A stretch of DNA of 64,000 nt from Thuidium tamariscinum (taxonomy: Eukaryota; Streptophyta; Bryopsida; Hypnales; Thuidiaceae). Location: assembly GCA_947034885.2 (NCBI GenBank), contig OX344752.2, positions 3,658,001 through 3,722,000 of the forward strand. Reading direction: 5' to 3'. This document shows positions 24,056-35,046 of the stretch, piece after piece. Every line of letters begins with the position of its first letter. Within the stretch, counting starts at the first letter, position 1. The translations under genes were made by a program, and so were the position numbers. The notes below the pieces were generated by a model. That model was given only the letters and a program-made list of their open reading frames with translations, had not been told where the DNA came from and did not search any database.

Positions 24056-25538
24056 TTTTAGATAATATTTTCTATGTTTTTGTATTTGTAATTTTTATTA
24101 TTTTATTTTTACATTTAAAAAATGTATTCTAATGGCATTGGTCCTTTTATTTTGGTGGATAAGATCAACCAGCGTGATGGTTTGTATTTGTAATTTTTTT
24201 CTTTATTAATTTTATCTTACTAATTTTTATATGGTATATTCTAATTTCATTTTTTGTCACTAGTTTGTGGTTTTAAATTGAATTTAATCTAAATTAGGGC
24301 CTGTGTTGCAAAATAAATGCTTCAATTATTCCCTTGCACACAACTACAAATCAAGAGCTCTAATTCCTTATCATAGAGATTCCAATTCCTTAGAAGAGAT
24401 ATTGATCTTGTAGCTACAAGCTCAAATTATCAATTGTCCTAACTTCTTTGATTTGTGACCGTTCTAAATGAGATTAGTGAGCCAAATTTGCTTGACAATT
24501 TGTCAATGAAATTTGAACCATTGAGCCAACTTGATGTTCTTCACAATGCATAGTCATGTAGCATTGACTTTCTTATATTGAGTCTTCTTCTAGAGCTAGT
24601 TTCATCATTGGTTTTTGATTTAGTTCTAATGTCTTAGACTTTAGCAAATGGTGCAACTTCAAATTAGACAATCCAAATTGTCAATGTTCTACATCCATCC
24701 ATTTCAAGTCATATTATCATAGCTTGAGTGTTTATCAATGCATTAACACCACTTCTTTAGACTTCAATGATATTATCAATCACAGTGCAAGTGATTGTCT
24801 CTAAACATGATTTATCTCATGTCTAAGTTCTCCATAATTATATTCTTGTGGCTATTCTAGAGTTTAGGCATTAACTTTGACTAGTTTGTGAAATAATTAT
24901 TCCTATTGAATTGGAATTAGATCAAGAGCTTGGTTCCAATGGTGCATTTGATGAAACATCTTTGGTTGCTTATACTTCTCAATTTTGAGATATTGACAAC
25001 GAGGAACTTGAGAATATTTCAAAAGGCAATCAATGTCATAGAATATAGGCAAGGTTATTCCGTTGAGAAGCATATTGAAGATTTGTTGGAGGAAGATATG
25101 ATGACATTCATGAACATTATCCACATGCTTATGTTGCATGTAACAAAAAAGAATGGTGAATTGCATCCACGAGACATCTACATAAAATCCTAGGATTTTG
25201 TTCTTATTTCTTTATTTGTGCAATCATGTGATGTATTGTTATTATTATTTATTGATTATTAAGATCTTATTTCTAATATTTAATTTCTATTTGTTTCTCA
25301 TTCTATAGTATTGCAAATATAATTTTTTGTTTTAGGTTGTATTATGTGTGCTTGTGAAGGAAAATGATACATGGAGATATAATAAGGATTGGTGTCTCTT
25401 TCTTCATTTTAAGTGATTTACATTATCACCATGTGAAATTAGTAGTGGACACATCTATTATGTGGTTTGTGGATGCAAGTTTGTAAATGAGAGTTTAAGA
25501 AGAGTGACACATCCAATTTGAAGAAAAAGAGGAGTTTA
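24056..25538. other. intergenic DNA without a recognised gene
   Basis: Mostly AT-rich. From 24903 to 25193 both strands hold open frames of 87 codons, and a protein-like stretch (ELDQELGSNGAFDETSLVAY, with a later stop) can be read from about 24910. I recognise no family. It could be a decayed coding fragment of a transposable element. Confidence 0.3.
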
Positions 25539-25824
25539 AATTGGGTTTTTTTTTAAACATACGACCTTCAAGGGTCGCAGTCGAACTGACACGACACAAC
25601 AACCAAGGCAACATGGCCGAATAACCAAGGAATTACACGCCTTGGATATCCCTGCCAAGAACAAGTGGAGGAACACCAACCTTCTCCTCATGCACCGACA
25701 CGAAGAGCCCCCATGCGAGCTAGCAATGTCAGCATGGGGAGTTGAACCGGGGACCTCAAGGATCCCAACGGAAGTCCCTACCACCTATCCTATCACTCGG
25801 GGTAGTTTAAGGTCATTGCGGACC
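25539..25824 (-). mobile_element. tRNA-related SINE with 12-bp target duplication
   Basis: The 12-mer AAGAGGAGTTTA occurs at 25527-25538 and again at 25825-25836, exactly flanking a 286-bp segment that is much GC-richer than its surroundings. Read on the minus strand it begins near 25824, contains a good RNA polymerase III B box (GGTTCAACTCC) about 76 bases in, and ends with a run of A residues next to the second 12-mer. These are the marks of a tRNA-derived SINE. The A box is less clear. The open frames in it (25536-25784 and 25642-25857) are incidental. Confidence 0.85.
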
Positions 25825-25836
25825 AAGAGGAGTTTA

Positions 25837-26218
25837 GTTCAAAGAATGCATTTGTAAAGCAATCATCTAGGTTAGATATTTTTCTTAAAATTTTTTATAT
25901 GACTCCTTTTTTTTTTTTTTTTGAAACACATGGACCATGTCCATTGCAAGAAAGAAATAATATATAGAACCAAGGGACAACATTCTTGGCAAACCCACGA
26001 GGCGTGTTAGGGTATTTGTAGTATGTGTTCAACTAATCTAAATTTCATATTGACCTTGTAAAAATGCAAAGTGTGATGTTTGCTACTTACAATGCCAATA
26101 GTTTAATATATAAACTTGTTCATTGTTACAATTTGGATGTGATACAAACTTGTATATGGCCTTTGTCTAGAGAGATTACTTTTATTTTTTGATGATTGAA
26201 TACAACAAGAAACTCACC
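25837..26218. other. AT-rich spacer with a poly-T run
   Basis: It contains a long T run at about 25904-25921 and nothing else I recognise. Confidence 0.4.
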
Positions 26219-26492
26219 AACAATTAGAACTTAAGGTTTTTAGAGTTAAGAATATAAAGAAAAGGTTAGTTAATTGTTCAACCAACAATTAGAACTTTAG
26301 GTTTTTAGAATTAAGATCATGAAGAAAAGGTTAGTCAATTGTTTGTTGTTTTAGACTAGATTCTAGGATTTCCTTAAATCTTGTTTTAATTGTTTGGTTG
26401 TTTTAGGCTAGATTTTAGGGTTTCTTGAATCTTATTCTAATTGTTTGGTTGTTTTAGACTAGATTCTAGAGTTTTCTTGAATCTTGTTTTAA
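26219..26492. repeat. two adjacent short tandem repeats (about 62 bp x2 and 51 bp x3)
   Basis: Units beginning near 26219 and 26282 share CAACAATTAGAACTT, GGTTTTTAGA and GAAAAGGTTAGT. Units beginning at 26339, 26390 and 26441 are 51 bp apart and share TTGTTTTAGRCTAGATTYTA followed by a TTCTTGAATCTT-like phrase. The two arrays are contiguous. Confidence 0.8.
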
Positions 26493-28179
26493 TTGTTGGA
26501 TTGGTTGTGTGTATATATCTCATACTATTGTCGTTGCTCCCTTGATTCAAGGTTGTCATTCTACACAGATCTTTTGATGATTTGAAGGCCATTGGCAAAA
26601 AATGGATCCTAAGAATAGAATTCAACTTCAAACATGAAAAAGATGAAAACAACAAGAACTCTAGTAAATTGGTGAAAGGTGAAGACGGTAAGGGAACTCA
26701 AGCCATTCTATCTATAGAAACTCCAATTGTCAAATTATAAATTTCAACATCACAAATGATAAATAAAAAGAGTGATAAAGCTGAGATCTTGAAGCGAGAG
26801 GGATGTAGCCAAGTTCCAAAGTAGAGGGTCGCATCATTATGATAGAGATTTCTGGTGCAACATTGAACTGTAGTAAATCTTCTCTTGCAAAGGTTCCTCG
26901 TAGCTTACATGGTTTACTTTGCAAGTTTTCGATGCTAACTTTGAAACATTGAATCTGCAATTTTTTAGACACCAAATGATTCATTCTCTCTCTCAAAGTT
27001 TCATTTAGAATCTCAGTATGATCGTCTGCCCAGGAAGAATGTCCGCTCAGTACATTAAATGCCCGAATACTGCACAAATGTTATTCGAAATACAATATCT
27101 CCGATGTGTACTCACAGGATTCACGAATCTAGAGTCATCCGAAGGTTGAGCAGACTACAGGAGTGGCAGTTTCCATTCGAAAAATGAGAATCTATCTGAC
27201 TGTTGTGAAAAGTTGTAAACGTAAGAATGGAATATATGTGTAACGTGATTTGAAAAGTTCAAGATTTCATAATAAGAATTGAAAAGGGCTCCAATTTTGC
27301 GAGCCAAACTGCCATAGTAGTTCAAATGGAGTTCTGATCAGCGTGTCAACTATCAATAAATATGAAGTAGCACATTAAGAAGTCTCACTGATTGTGTAAC
27401 AACGAAGTTACTCCAATAGTAAAGCTTCCATTCAATTGCCCTGACTACTTCACATGCAGCAATTCAGCAGGGTAACGCATGAAGTAGAATCTCTAAACTC
27501 TGCCCATCGTTGAATAAAGTATGGCCAGAGTAAGATTCGACGATCACCGAAAACACCGAAGATTTAGACACAAATAGGAATCTCAGTAATTTATAGATTC
27601 TGCATAAGGTAGACTATCACGTCACCCTGAAAAAATACAAGACAGCTTGAGAGAATCGTGCGGAACCTGCCCTCACACGCTACCACCCTTCCTTCACAAT
27701 CAACACGACAACCAGCAACGGCTCTCTGCCCTCTCACAAATGTAACAATCCCTCAGACTCAAAGGTAATGGAAGGACCAGTTTGAGCTAATCCAAGAGAG
27801 AAGTGAGCCAAAAGGAAGCCTGTAGAGTTTTAAGAAATTACAGAGCGAGTTCTACATGTTATTAATGTCAGAAAAAACTCCACCTCCGAAAACCCGTTCA
27901 ATAATTTCTTCATTCTACCGTAAAGTAAGATGAAACCGGGGTCTAACCCGATGAGTCGACATGAGCTTCATCATTCTCGACAAACAACAGCTTCTCTCGC
28001 CTTCTCTTCGTTGAGGTCACTGCTGTATCCTGTAATGCCCCTCGATCTCCCCCATTGTTTCACCCAGGGAAACACTTATCATACCATACAGTGAATGAGC
28101 AAATGCAGTTCAGTTGGTGAATATGAACATTCCTCTTCTTCGAGATACACCATCAGATAACATATTAATGAAGTGAAAT
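26493..28179. other. balanced-composition DNA downstream of ADF copy 2
   Basis: From about 26700 the composition becomes balanced, as in the 3' flank of ADF copy 1, and may include the 3' end of the ADF transcript. The longest open frame (26730-27077, minus) shows no known domain. I see no separate gene that I can support. Confidence 0.35.
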
Positions 28180-28423
28180 TACAGGTGGCTTCGAGAACCA
28201 GAGCGTTTCGGAGTCCAAATACTGAGATCGATGAATCCTTCTCAAATGAAGCACAAGCACTGTATACAAAATGAATAATAACATTCCCCTACGTCGTTCA
28301 ACTCTGACGAAAGCTCACACAATCAAAAGAGAAGCGAGGGTTGAGAGCCCTCTCTACCCAATGCAAGGTTCCTCCTCCAAGCCCCCAAACCGCGCTTCAG
28401 CAATACAAGAAAACCGCACAGAT
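28180..28423 (-). other. 3' UTR block of ADF copy 2, similar to copy 1
   Basis: Similar to 1660-1890: GCGTTTCGGAGTCCA, GATGAATCCTT, GTATACAAAATGAATA, AAGCTCACA and a GCAAGGTTC-like phrase in the same order. Non-coding similarity in the same place relative to both stop codons shows that the duplication copied more than the coding sequence. Confidence 0.75.
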
Positions 28424-28852
28424 CTACTTGGCGCGTTCCTTGATCACCTCCAGATCCATCTCCGTGCGATCGGTGGCTTGAAGCTCATAGTGGATGCCAT
28501 TAAGCTCCCGCTTGAACGTTTCCTTCGAACTCGCGTAGATCATCTTCGCCCTCACCCGCGAGGTATCCGGCGACCACGCGATAAAGAAGATCTTGCTCTT
28601 CTGGCAGCTGATGTCCCCATCCTCCGACGTGAAATCGAAGTCGTAGACGCCGTACCTACAGTCCTTCTCCGGCAACGAAGTCACGAACTCCTCATAAGTC
28701 GCATCCGGACCCCCACTCTTCTCCACCACTATCTGTTGCGCCTTCTCGTCGATCTTGAACACGATGTAACGGAACACCTTCTTACGTTGCAACTCGGCGA
28801 ACTTCAGTTTGCACTCGTCGCTCACCGCCATGCCCGACGCCGCGTTCGCCAT
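28424..28852 (-). CDS. ADF: actin-depolymerizing factor (ADF/cofilin), copy 2, intronless
   Basis: Predicted 142-residue ADF/cofilin with the same role in actin filament severing and turnover as the copy at 2056-2478. It starts with a true ATG ([15 protein letters not shown]), keeps the regulatory Ser6, the segment [20 protein letters not shown] and the terminal [12 protein letters not shown]. It differs from copy 1 at about 17 positions, most of them in the KIDEKAQQ region and the TSLPEKD loop. Both copies share the loop EDGDISC, so it is characteristic of this pair. No intron interrupts the gene. Coding GC content is much higher than in the surrounding DNA. The frame is complete and both copies retain all core residues, so both are likely active; which tissues use which copy cannot be read from the sequence. 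Confidence 0.96.
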   Translation of the reverse strand: MANAASGMAVSDECKLKFAELQRKKVFRYIVFKIDEKAQQIVVEKSGGPDATYEEFVTSLPEKDCRYGVYDFDFTSEDGDISCQKSKIFFIAWSPDTSRVRAKMIYASSKETFKRELNGIHYELQATDRTEMDLEVIKERAK

Positions 28853-29280
28853 CGCGCCGCGCCTCCACGCCCCCCGATCTTTAAACAGGGAAACTAAACT
28901 AAAACTAAACTAAACAAAGAAAACACAAATCCCTCCTCGAGCAACAGCTGGGCTCAAGGAAGAGAGAAATAGCGTCCCGCCTTGGGTGTGAGAAAAGGAC
29001 CGGAACGCGGAGAGCAGACGACGGCGACGGGGCGAGTGATGGTAACGAGGGAGGGAGCTTGAAACCCTAAGCGCAAGAGCACATGTGTGGGCTCTTCCCC
29101 CACAATACCAGCAGCCTGACGGACTTCCTGCCCTCGCTCGCTGGTTTGCTGGTCCGGCTCTCTGCATTCAATAGCCCCTTCCTTACCTTTCCTTTCCTTC
29201 CACCTGTCACTCCCAAAACATCACTTCTGTCACTCACAAGCCTTCTCTTTTTCTCATTTGTTTCATTTTGGGTTTAGGAT
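28853..29280 (-). promoter_or_regulatory. GC-rich upstream region of ADF copy 2 with a telo-box
   Basis: A GC-rich stretch of about 400 bp lies directly before the start codon. It contains AAACCCTAA at 29062-29070, the telo-box motif common in plant promoters of growth-related genes, about 210 bases before the ATG. No clear TATA box was found. The open frames on both strands here look incidental. Confidence 0.4.
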
Positions 29281-29316
29281 TTGCAGCATGTATATGAGCT
29301 ACACTAAAAAATGCAT

Positions 29317-30301
29317 GTACAGTCGGGTACCAGAAACTTACGAACAAAATGCCGGCACAGTGAAAAAATTGCATTCCTGCCCAACTTTGACGCCCTACCG
29401 AGGGCTGAAATTCTTTTTTACAAGATCCTCTATATGTTATTAACATATTTTACAAATTTCAAGTCCAAAAGATTTATAGAAAAAAAGATATGAAGTTTTG
29501 AAACAACATGTGTAGTGCAGAAAAAAAAATTCCACTACTCCCAACTTTGACGCCCTCCCAAAAATTGAAAAACAAAGTTTTGGTCATGAAATTTTTAGCA
29601 AGAGATCTCCTTTGTGTTATTAACATATGGGCCAAATTTCAATTTCAAAAGATTTTCCCACCAAGTGTGTCACCAAGTTTTATCAACATGTGTAGTGCCA
29701 AATTTTGTTTTGCAAAACTACACATGTTGGTAGATTTTGAATATCTTTTTGTGTGTAAATCTTTTGAGCTTGAAATTTGGCGCATATGCTATCAACATAG
29801 AGTTGATCTTATGACAAAAATTTCAAGCTCAAAAGATTTACACACAAAAAGATATTCAAAATCTACCAACATGTGTAGTTTTGCAAAACAAAATTTGGCA
29901 CTACTACACATGTTGATAAAACTTGGTGACACACTTGGTAGGAAAATCTTTTGAACTTGAAATTTGGCACATATGTTAATAATATAGAGGAGATCTCATG
30001 CTAAAAATTTCATGACCAAAACTTTTTTTTTCAATTTTTGCGAGGGCATCAAAGTTGGGAGTAGTGGAATTTTTTTCTGCCCTACACATGTTGTTTCAAA
30101 ACTTCATATCTTTTTTTTCTATAAATCTTTTGGACTTGAAATTTGTAAAATATGTTAATAACATATAGAAGATCTTGTAAAAAAAATTTCAAAAAGAATA
30201 AAAAAATTTCAGCCCTCGGTAGGGCGTCAAAGTTGGGCAGGAATGCAGTTTTTTCACTGTGCCAGCATTTTGTTCGTAAGCTTCTGGTACCCAACTATAC
30301 A
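29317..30301. mobile_element. large foldback element, family A copy 2
   Basis: A 985-bp inverted repeat centred near 29809. Outer ends read TGTACAGTCGGGTACCAG on the left and the complement of TGTATAGTTGGGTACCAG on the right. Unit phrases CCAACTTTGACGCCCT recur near 29391 and 29541, and their complement near 30050 and 30230. The inner arms (about 29699-29781 and 29830-29913) are nearly perfect complements over about 80 bp, around a short spacer. Open frames such as 29508-29954 exist only because of the repeated units. The target duplication is not clear. Confidence 0.8.
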
Positions 30302-30317
30302 AGGGAGGAGGCACCCA

Positions 30318-30598
30318 TGTAAGAGATGAAACTGAATTTTGGGGAGGTGAAACCTCTTGAATTATTTTTCAGTAAATTTTCCTTGAAAGACAAGTGGAAT
30401 TGGCATCTAACCCAAGTTGTTTCATATTTTTTGGAGCTCTATGAAATTAGTTATGAAATTTTGAAATTGAAATGGCATAAGGCTCTAAAACTGCCCACCC
30501 CTCAACTATATATTGTTTGTACATTCCTATAAAGATGAAAAAGTAGCATATACAAACAATGTACATTTGAGAAGGTGGGCGGTTCTTGAGCATGAGCA
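30318..30598 (+). mobile_element. hairpin repeat family B, copy 2
   Basis: It aligns with 50752-51030 in the same orientation and with 7341-7638 inverted. Landmarks are GAATTTTGGGGAGGTGAAAC, GTTGTTTCATATTTTTTGGA and the self-complementary core TTGTTTGTACAT ... ACAAACAATGTACA. It lies directly beside the foldback element at 29317-30301. The open frame 30326-30532 is incidental. Confidence 0.65.
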
Positions 30599-31109
30599 AA
30601 TTTCAAGCCTCGTCCCTTATAACATTTAGTAGCAACGGTCTTAACTACCTTCCACTTAACGAAGTGGTGTGGAATATTTCACATCATATCAATAGTTAAG
30701 TGGACACTTGTTGAAATTTGTGAGAAAACATATTATAAAGGAGTTGTACAACAAAAATACTTAGAAAAAATTTAATGGATATTTTAGTAGTGATTCACAT
30801 ACAACAAATGATTGATTTTGTCATTGGCGGGTCAAATTTAGTGATTAATAATTTATTTATTACTAAGTGATTTGTTTGTGCTGAGATATTGTTTTATTGA
30901 ATGTACTAACTACCACCTTGCCTTCTTTTACACACCCTATTAATAATATGGATGGATTTTATAGATTAGGGTTGCATATAGCAAAAGACATCCCCCCAAT
31001 AAGCTAGTGAATGTTATGTAGTGTTGTTGACATTAAATGTCAATATTAGTCTCCAAAAGATTCAACCCTACAACCAAGGTAGGCACCAAATTGCTTCTAT
31101 AATTACTAA
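30599..31109. other. AT-rich spacer
   Basis: Nothing recognised. Confidence 0.4.
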
Positions 31110-32083
31110 TTATCCCCTCAACGCCCAAGGGGCACAAATAGTGCCCCTCAAAGTTTTTAGTCAAATTCAAAGTGCTATAACTTTTGCATCCAATGTTCAA
31201 ATTCAATAAAACTTGTTGGGAAAGTTGAGCGTTGTCTTTTGGTTTGTGTAGTAAAATTTTAAAATCAATCCAAAACGTGATGATTTTTTGGTAGCCAATC
31301 AAAGTTCGCAAGTTCAATTTGAGTTCAAAAATTGCATTTTAGGGCTGCAACTTTGGGGACTTGTTTCTCTTTCATCAAATGATCATTTTCAATAAAATTT
31401 ATTGGGTTTTGTTCCCCTTGAAGTCTATTTAGTGGGGTAAAATTTTCGTGTCAATTCAAGTTGATTTGAATGTTTGGGAGCAATTCAAAGTTCAAAATCT
31501 TGCCATTTTTGGAATATAGTAAACTTTGACGGCTTGTTTCTTCTTCATACGGAGTCCATTTTCAATAAAACTTGTTGTAAAAGTTGCACATACTAGTTTA
31601 GTTTGTGTGGATAAAGTTTCATGTCAATCCAAGAAGTTATTAGTAATTGAGAATCATTCTAGTAGAGGGAGGTTTAGCCTTAGAAGTAGTTTTTGTAGTT
31701 TTTCTTGCTAATTTTTCACATTTCAAAGCCATTTTGTGGACACAATGAGTCAATTGAGTGAATTTTTTTTCACCAATGTGTTTGAATACTAGTTTGAATC
31801 ACTTTGTAGCGTAAAGTTTTTTCATTTGAGTAGGTTTAGAAATCAAATTTCACCTCCAAATGTGTTTTTGGGAAAATTTCAGCATCCATTTCAGCACTAA
31901 AACATTATAATCCTGCAATCAATATGGTCAAATGACTCCAAATTTTGTACATGTCATCTACAACATGTCTACTACAAGATTGTACGGTCAAGATTTGTAT
32001 AGCTTAGTGACATTTAGATTTATAAGGCTTCAAAAGCTATGATGTCTTTGAACCTATTTTTGCCAAGGGCCTTGAGGGGTTAT
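31110..32083. mobile_element. TTAT-flanked element with internal ~180-bp tandem repeats (family F2)
   Basis: The ends are CCCCTCAACGCCCAAGG on the left and the complement of CCCCTCAAGGCCCTTGG on the right. Each is flanked on the outside by TTAT in the same orientation (31110-31113 and 32080-32083). Inside, three diverged units of roughly 180 bp carry TTCAATAAAACTTGTTG at 31202, 31388 and 31561. There is no coding capacity. The direct TTAT repeat suggests that this group duplicates a four-base TTAA-like target. Confidence 0.7.
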
Positions 32084-35046
32084 TGATTTACACTTTGTTT
32101 CTACAATGAACAATGTAGTCATCCACCTACCACTTTTTTAGACTTAATGTCCTTCATAAGTTAAGTTTAGTAAATGTCAATATGTTTTGCAAGTATTTTG
32201 TAATTTGCTTAAGATTGCCCTATAAAAGCAACCCCATGACCAAGGAAACAATAAATACTTTGATTATTGAATCAATAGGTGCATTTTTTGTTTCTATAGT
32301 TAATAGCAAAGTCATTTGTTGGGCCTACAATGTCATTCAATAAGTCAATATAATTACAAATACTCTTAATAACATCATTTTAGAATGGAATTCAAATAAT
32401 GTTGCTCATAAAGGTATATATGTGACACCATATACTATATGGCATTTAAACACAATTTCTAATTAATCAATTTTAGAGCTTTGCATATGAGAATTTTGAC
32501 AACTTTATTACATTAACTCCATCACTATGAGAGTTGGAATAGTATGAGACCTTTTATAGTAATTTGGATGGTAGTTGGATATATCTTAATTAATTTTGTT
32601 GGATTTTTTTATAGTGGTTGGATGAATGTCATTTAATTTGTACAAACATTTGGAAGGATCATAGATGAAGATTGGATGAAATTAGATGAAAAAAATGATA
32701 TTTGGATGAAAATCATACTATATTTTGGTATTTAAATAGTGTAAACCACATCATGCTCATTTAAAAAAAATCTATTTTAGTGTAAACCACTATATCAATT
32801 ATGGGACTTGTCAATTCACATAATTTTTAAATTGTAGATCAACTTAGTTAGTGTTATAACCACATGACAATATTGGCATTTTTGTTGAATTGACTTGTGT
32901 AGTGTAATTATCATATAATCTTTGACAATCTACAACAAATTTTTCTATGAAATGATGCTTAATAGTTTCATTTCCATTGTTATCATTTCCTATAAGCTTT
33001 TAGGCAAATCAAAATATTTTTCGGCTTGATTTGAAAATTGGTTATTAAGGATTCCATTAGAAGGGATTTGAAGGCAAGAAAAGCTTGTTTCAGAAGTGTT
33101 CCTTTGTGTGTTCCTTGTACTATTTAGAAACTGCAAACTAGTCCTATTGGCTAAAATTTTCGATTGTTTTTCCCAAAATTCTAAAAAGTGTTCAGAATCC
33201 TAATACTGATTTTTTTTAAATTAAAAAAATTAAAAATAATAATATTTTCTAATGGAGCAATGTTTTGTCCACATCAGACTATTGATGTGGCACGTTTCCA
33301 TAGTCTAGGAACTCAAAAAAATCATAGGTTTCTAATGCCCTCAAATCTCCCCTAATGTATTTTCATGTCTTCCAAAATTGGAAATTAAAGTTCCTTCCCT
33401 CTCTAATTTCCCAAAAGTCATTGATTTATCTTTTTAGTGCATACAACACTAGTTTACAACAATTATACTATTTTAATTTTGTGCAAGTTGAGATATTATT
33501 ATATTGTATTAAAAAAAACATTTTCTTGTAAAGACATTCATTTTACAAGTGACATTAATTTCTTGCCCTTAGTAATAGTATAAATCAATGTAGTGTGAAT
33601 TGAAATTTTGACTAGAGGAATGATGTTGACTACATTTGTAAATTAGTGAATTGTAGATCAAATATCATTATATATCTAATTTTATGTAGATTTATCCAAT
33701 GAATTGTAGTGATATCATTTTACTTTGAATCAACATTATTTTGAGTGACTTCAAGCAATTTCAACCATTCCAAATTAGATTATGTTCTTTAAAATTATTC
33801 AATATCTTTCTATTGTCTCCATTAGTCGATAAATGACAACAAATGAAACCTGTAGAGACAATCTATGGTATTATTTTGTAATTTAAATTGAATAAAAGTT
33901 GGTTAAAGCTATAGAAAAATCTTCTAATGGATGAAAATTACTTACATGGGGGAAATTTTGGTACTCAAAGGCTTATATTTTGGTAAAATTTTGTAATTCT
34001 AAACTTACACTTTGCCATTATGTAAAATTTTCCACCGCATAAACTATTGCTTACCTCTATAACAAAGTATCAATAAAATAAAACTACTTGGACTAAACAA
34101 ATTCATGAGAATGTTGTGATTGATAATAGAGTTATCCATATAGTCTCAAAAGTCATCCTACTCCTGGTAATTAACTTGCATATTGTTTTAATGTTTTTAT
34201 TCAACTTGTATTTTCTTAGAATGAAAACAAAGCATGATCGCTTGCAATCTAATCACATTTTTTATATTGAAATTTAGATCATTCTTTTTTTGAAGAATAA
34301 TCAAATTTTAGGATGAATAGATGTATTCTTTGTTTCTATAATTTTTCTAAGAATCATTCATGAGACATTATTAATCAAATTAGAGGAGTTTTTGGCCTCC
34401 AAAAGACTATTTCAAGGCCATTCCTTCAAACTGTTTCCAATACTGCAAACCAACCCCTATAAGTTGAATTTCAAAATTTCAAAATTAAATTTTAATTTTT
34501 TAGAATGTATTCAAAAGCAAAAAAATGATTTTTTTAAATTCAAAAAAACATTATAAAATCATTTAGTAATTAATTAGGATAATTAATTGATTAATATTAT
34601 TTCACATGCTAGTTGCCTAACCACTTCAAATTGATGATGTGGCAACTTTGCCAACATTCGACACTTGTAGTCTTTTTAAGACTCAAATCTTCCCTAATGA
34701 TGGTGTCCTTATGAAATAGAAGAGCAAAAATTTTAGTTTAATTTCATGTTTATTTAGTAGTTTTGATAAGTTTATAGGAAAATATCTTGGGAGATATTTG
34801 TTGTTTTAAAACTTTATTTTGAGGATCAATATGTATAATGTTGTTGCTTAATAAAATTTTGTAAATAATTTCTATCTCAATTTGAATTGTATTTTCAAGA
34901 ATATTACTAATCAAAATGGTCAATTTAAACTTGTGAATTGATTATCTTTAATCCTCCCATATGAAATATGATCAAAATTCTTGAAAAATTTCTTGGTTGT
35001 ATCCATGAAATTACTTACAAGCCAAACCAAACTTTGTTGTAGAACC
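32084..35046. other. AT-rich DNA with dispersed repeat fragments, no gene
   Basis: Segments 33050-33360 and 34375-34700 resemble each other and 10110-10330: a GGCCTCCAAAAGACTATTTCAAGG-like start (here given in parts), an AT-rich middle and a GATGATGTGGCA-like phrase. The segment 33440-33590 resembles 19500-19680. No protein-coding signal was seen. Confidence 0.4.

Noticed and set aside
26730..27077. 115-codon minus-strand open frame downstream of ADF copy 2
   Set aside because: No recognisable domain and no counterpart beyond ADF copy 1; more likely untranslated flanking DNA.
28271..28897. 208-codon plus-strand open frame overlapping ADF copy 2
   Set aside because: It is the antisense shadow of the GC-rich ADF coding sequence.
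29508..29954. 148-codon open frame in the second foldback element
   Set aside because: It runs across an inverted repeat and has AT-driven composition; other copies of the element do not keep the frame.
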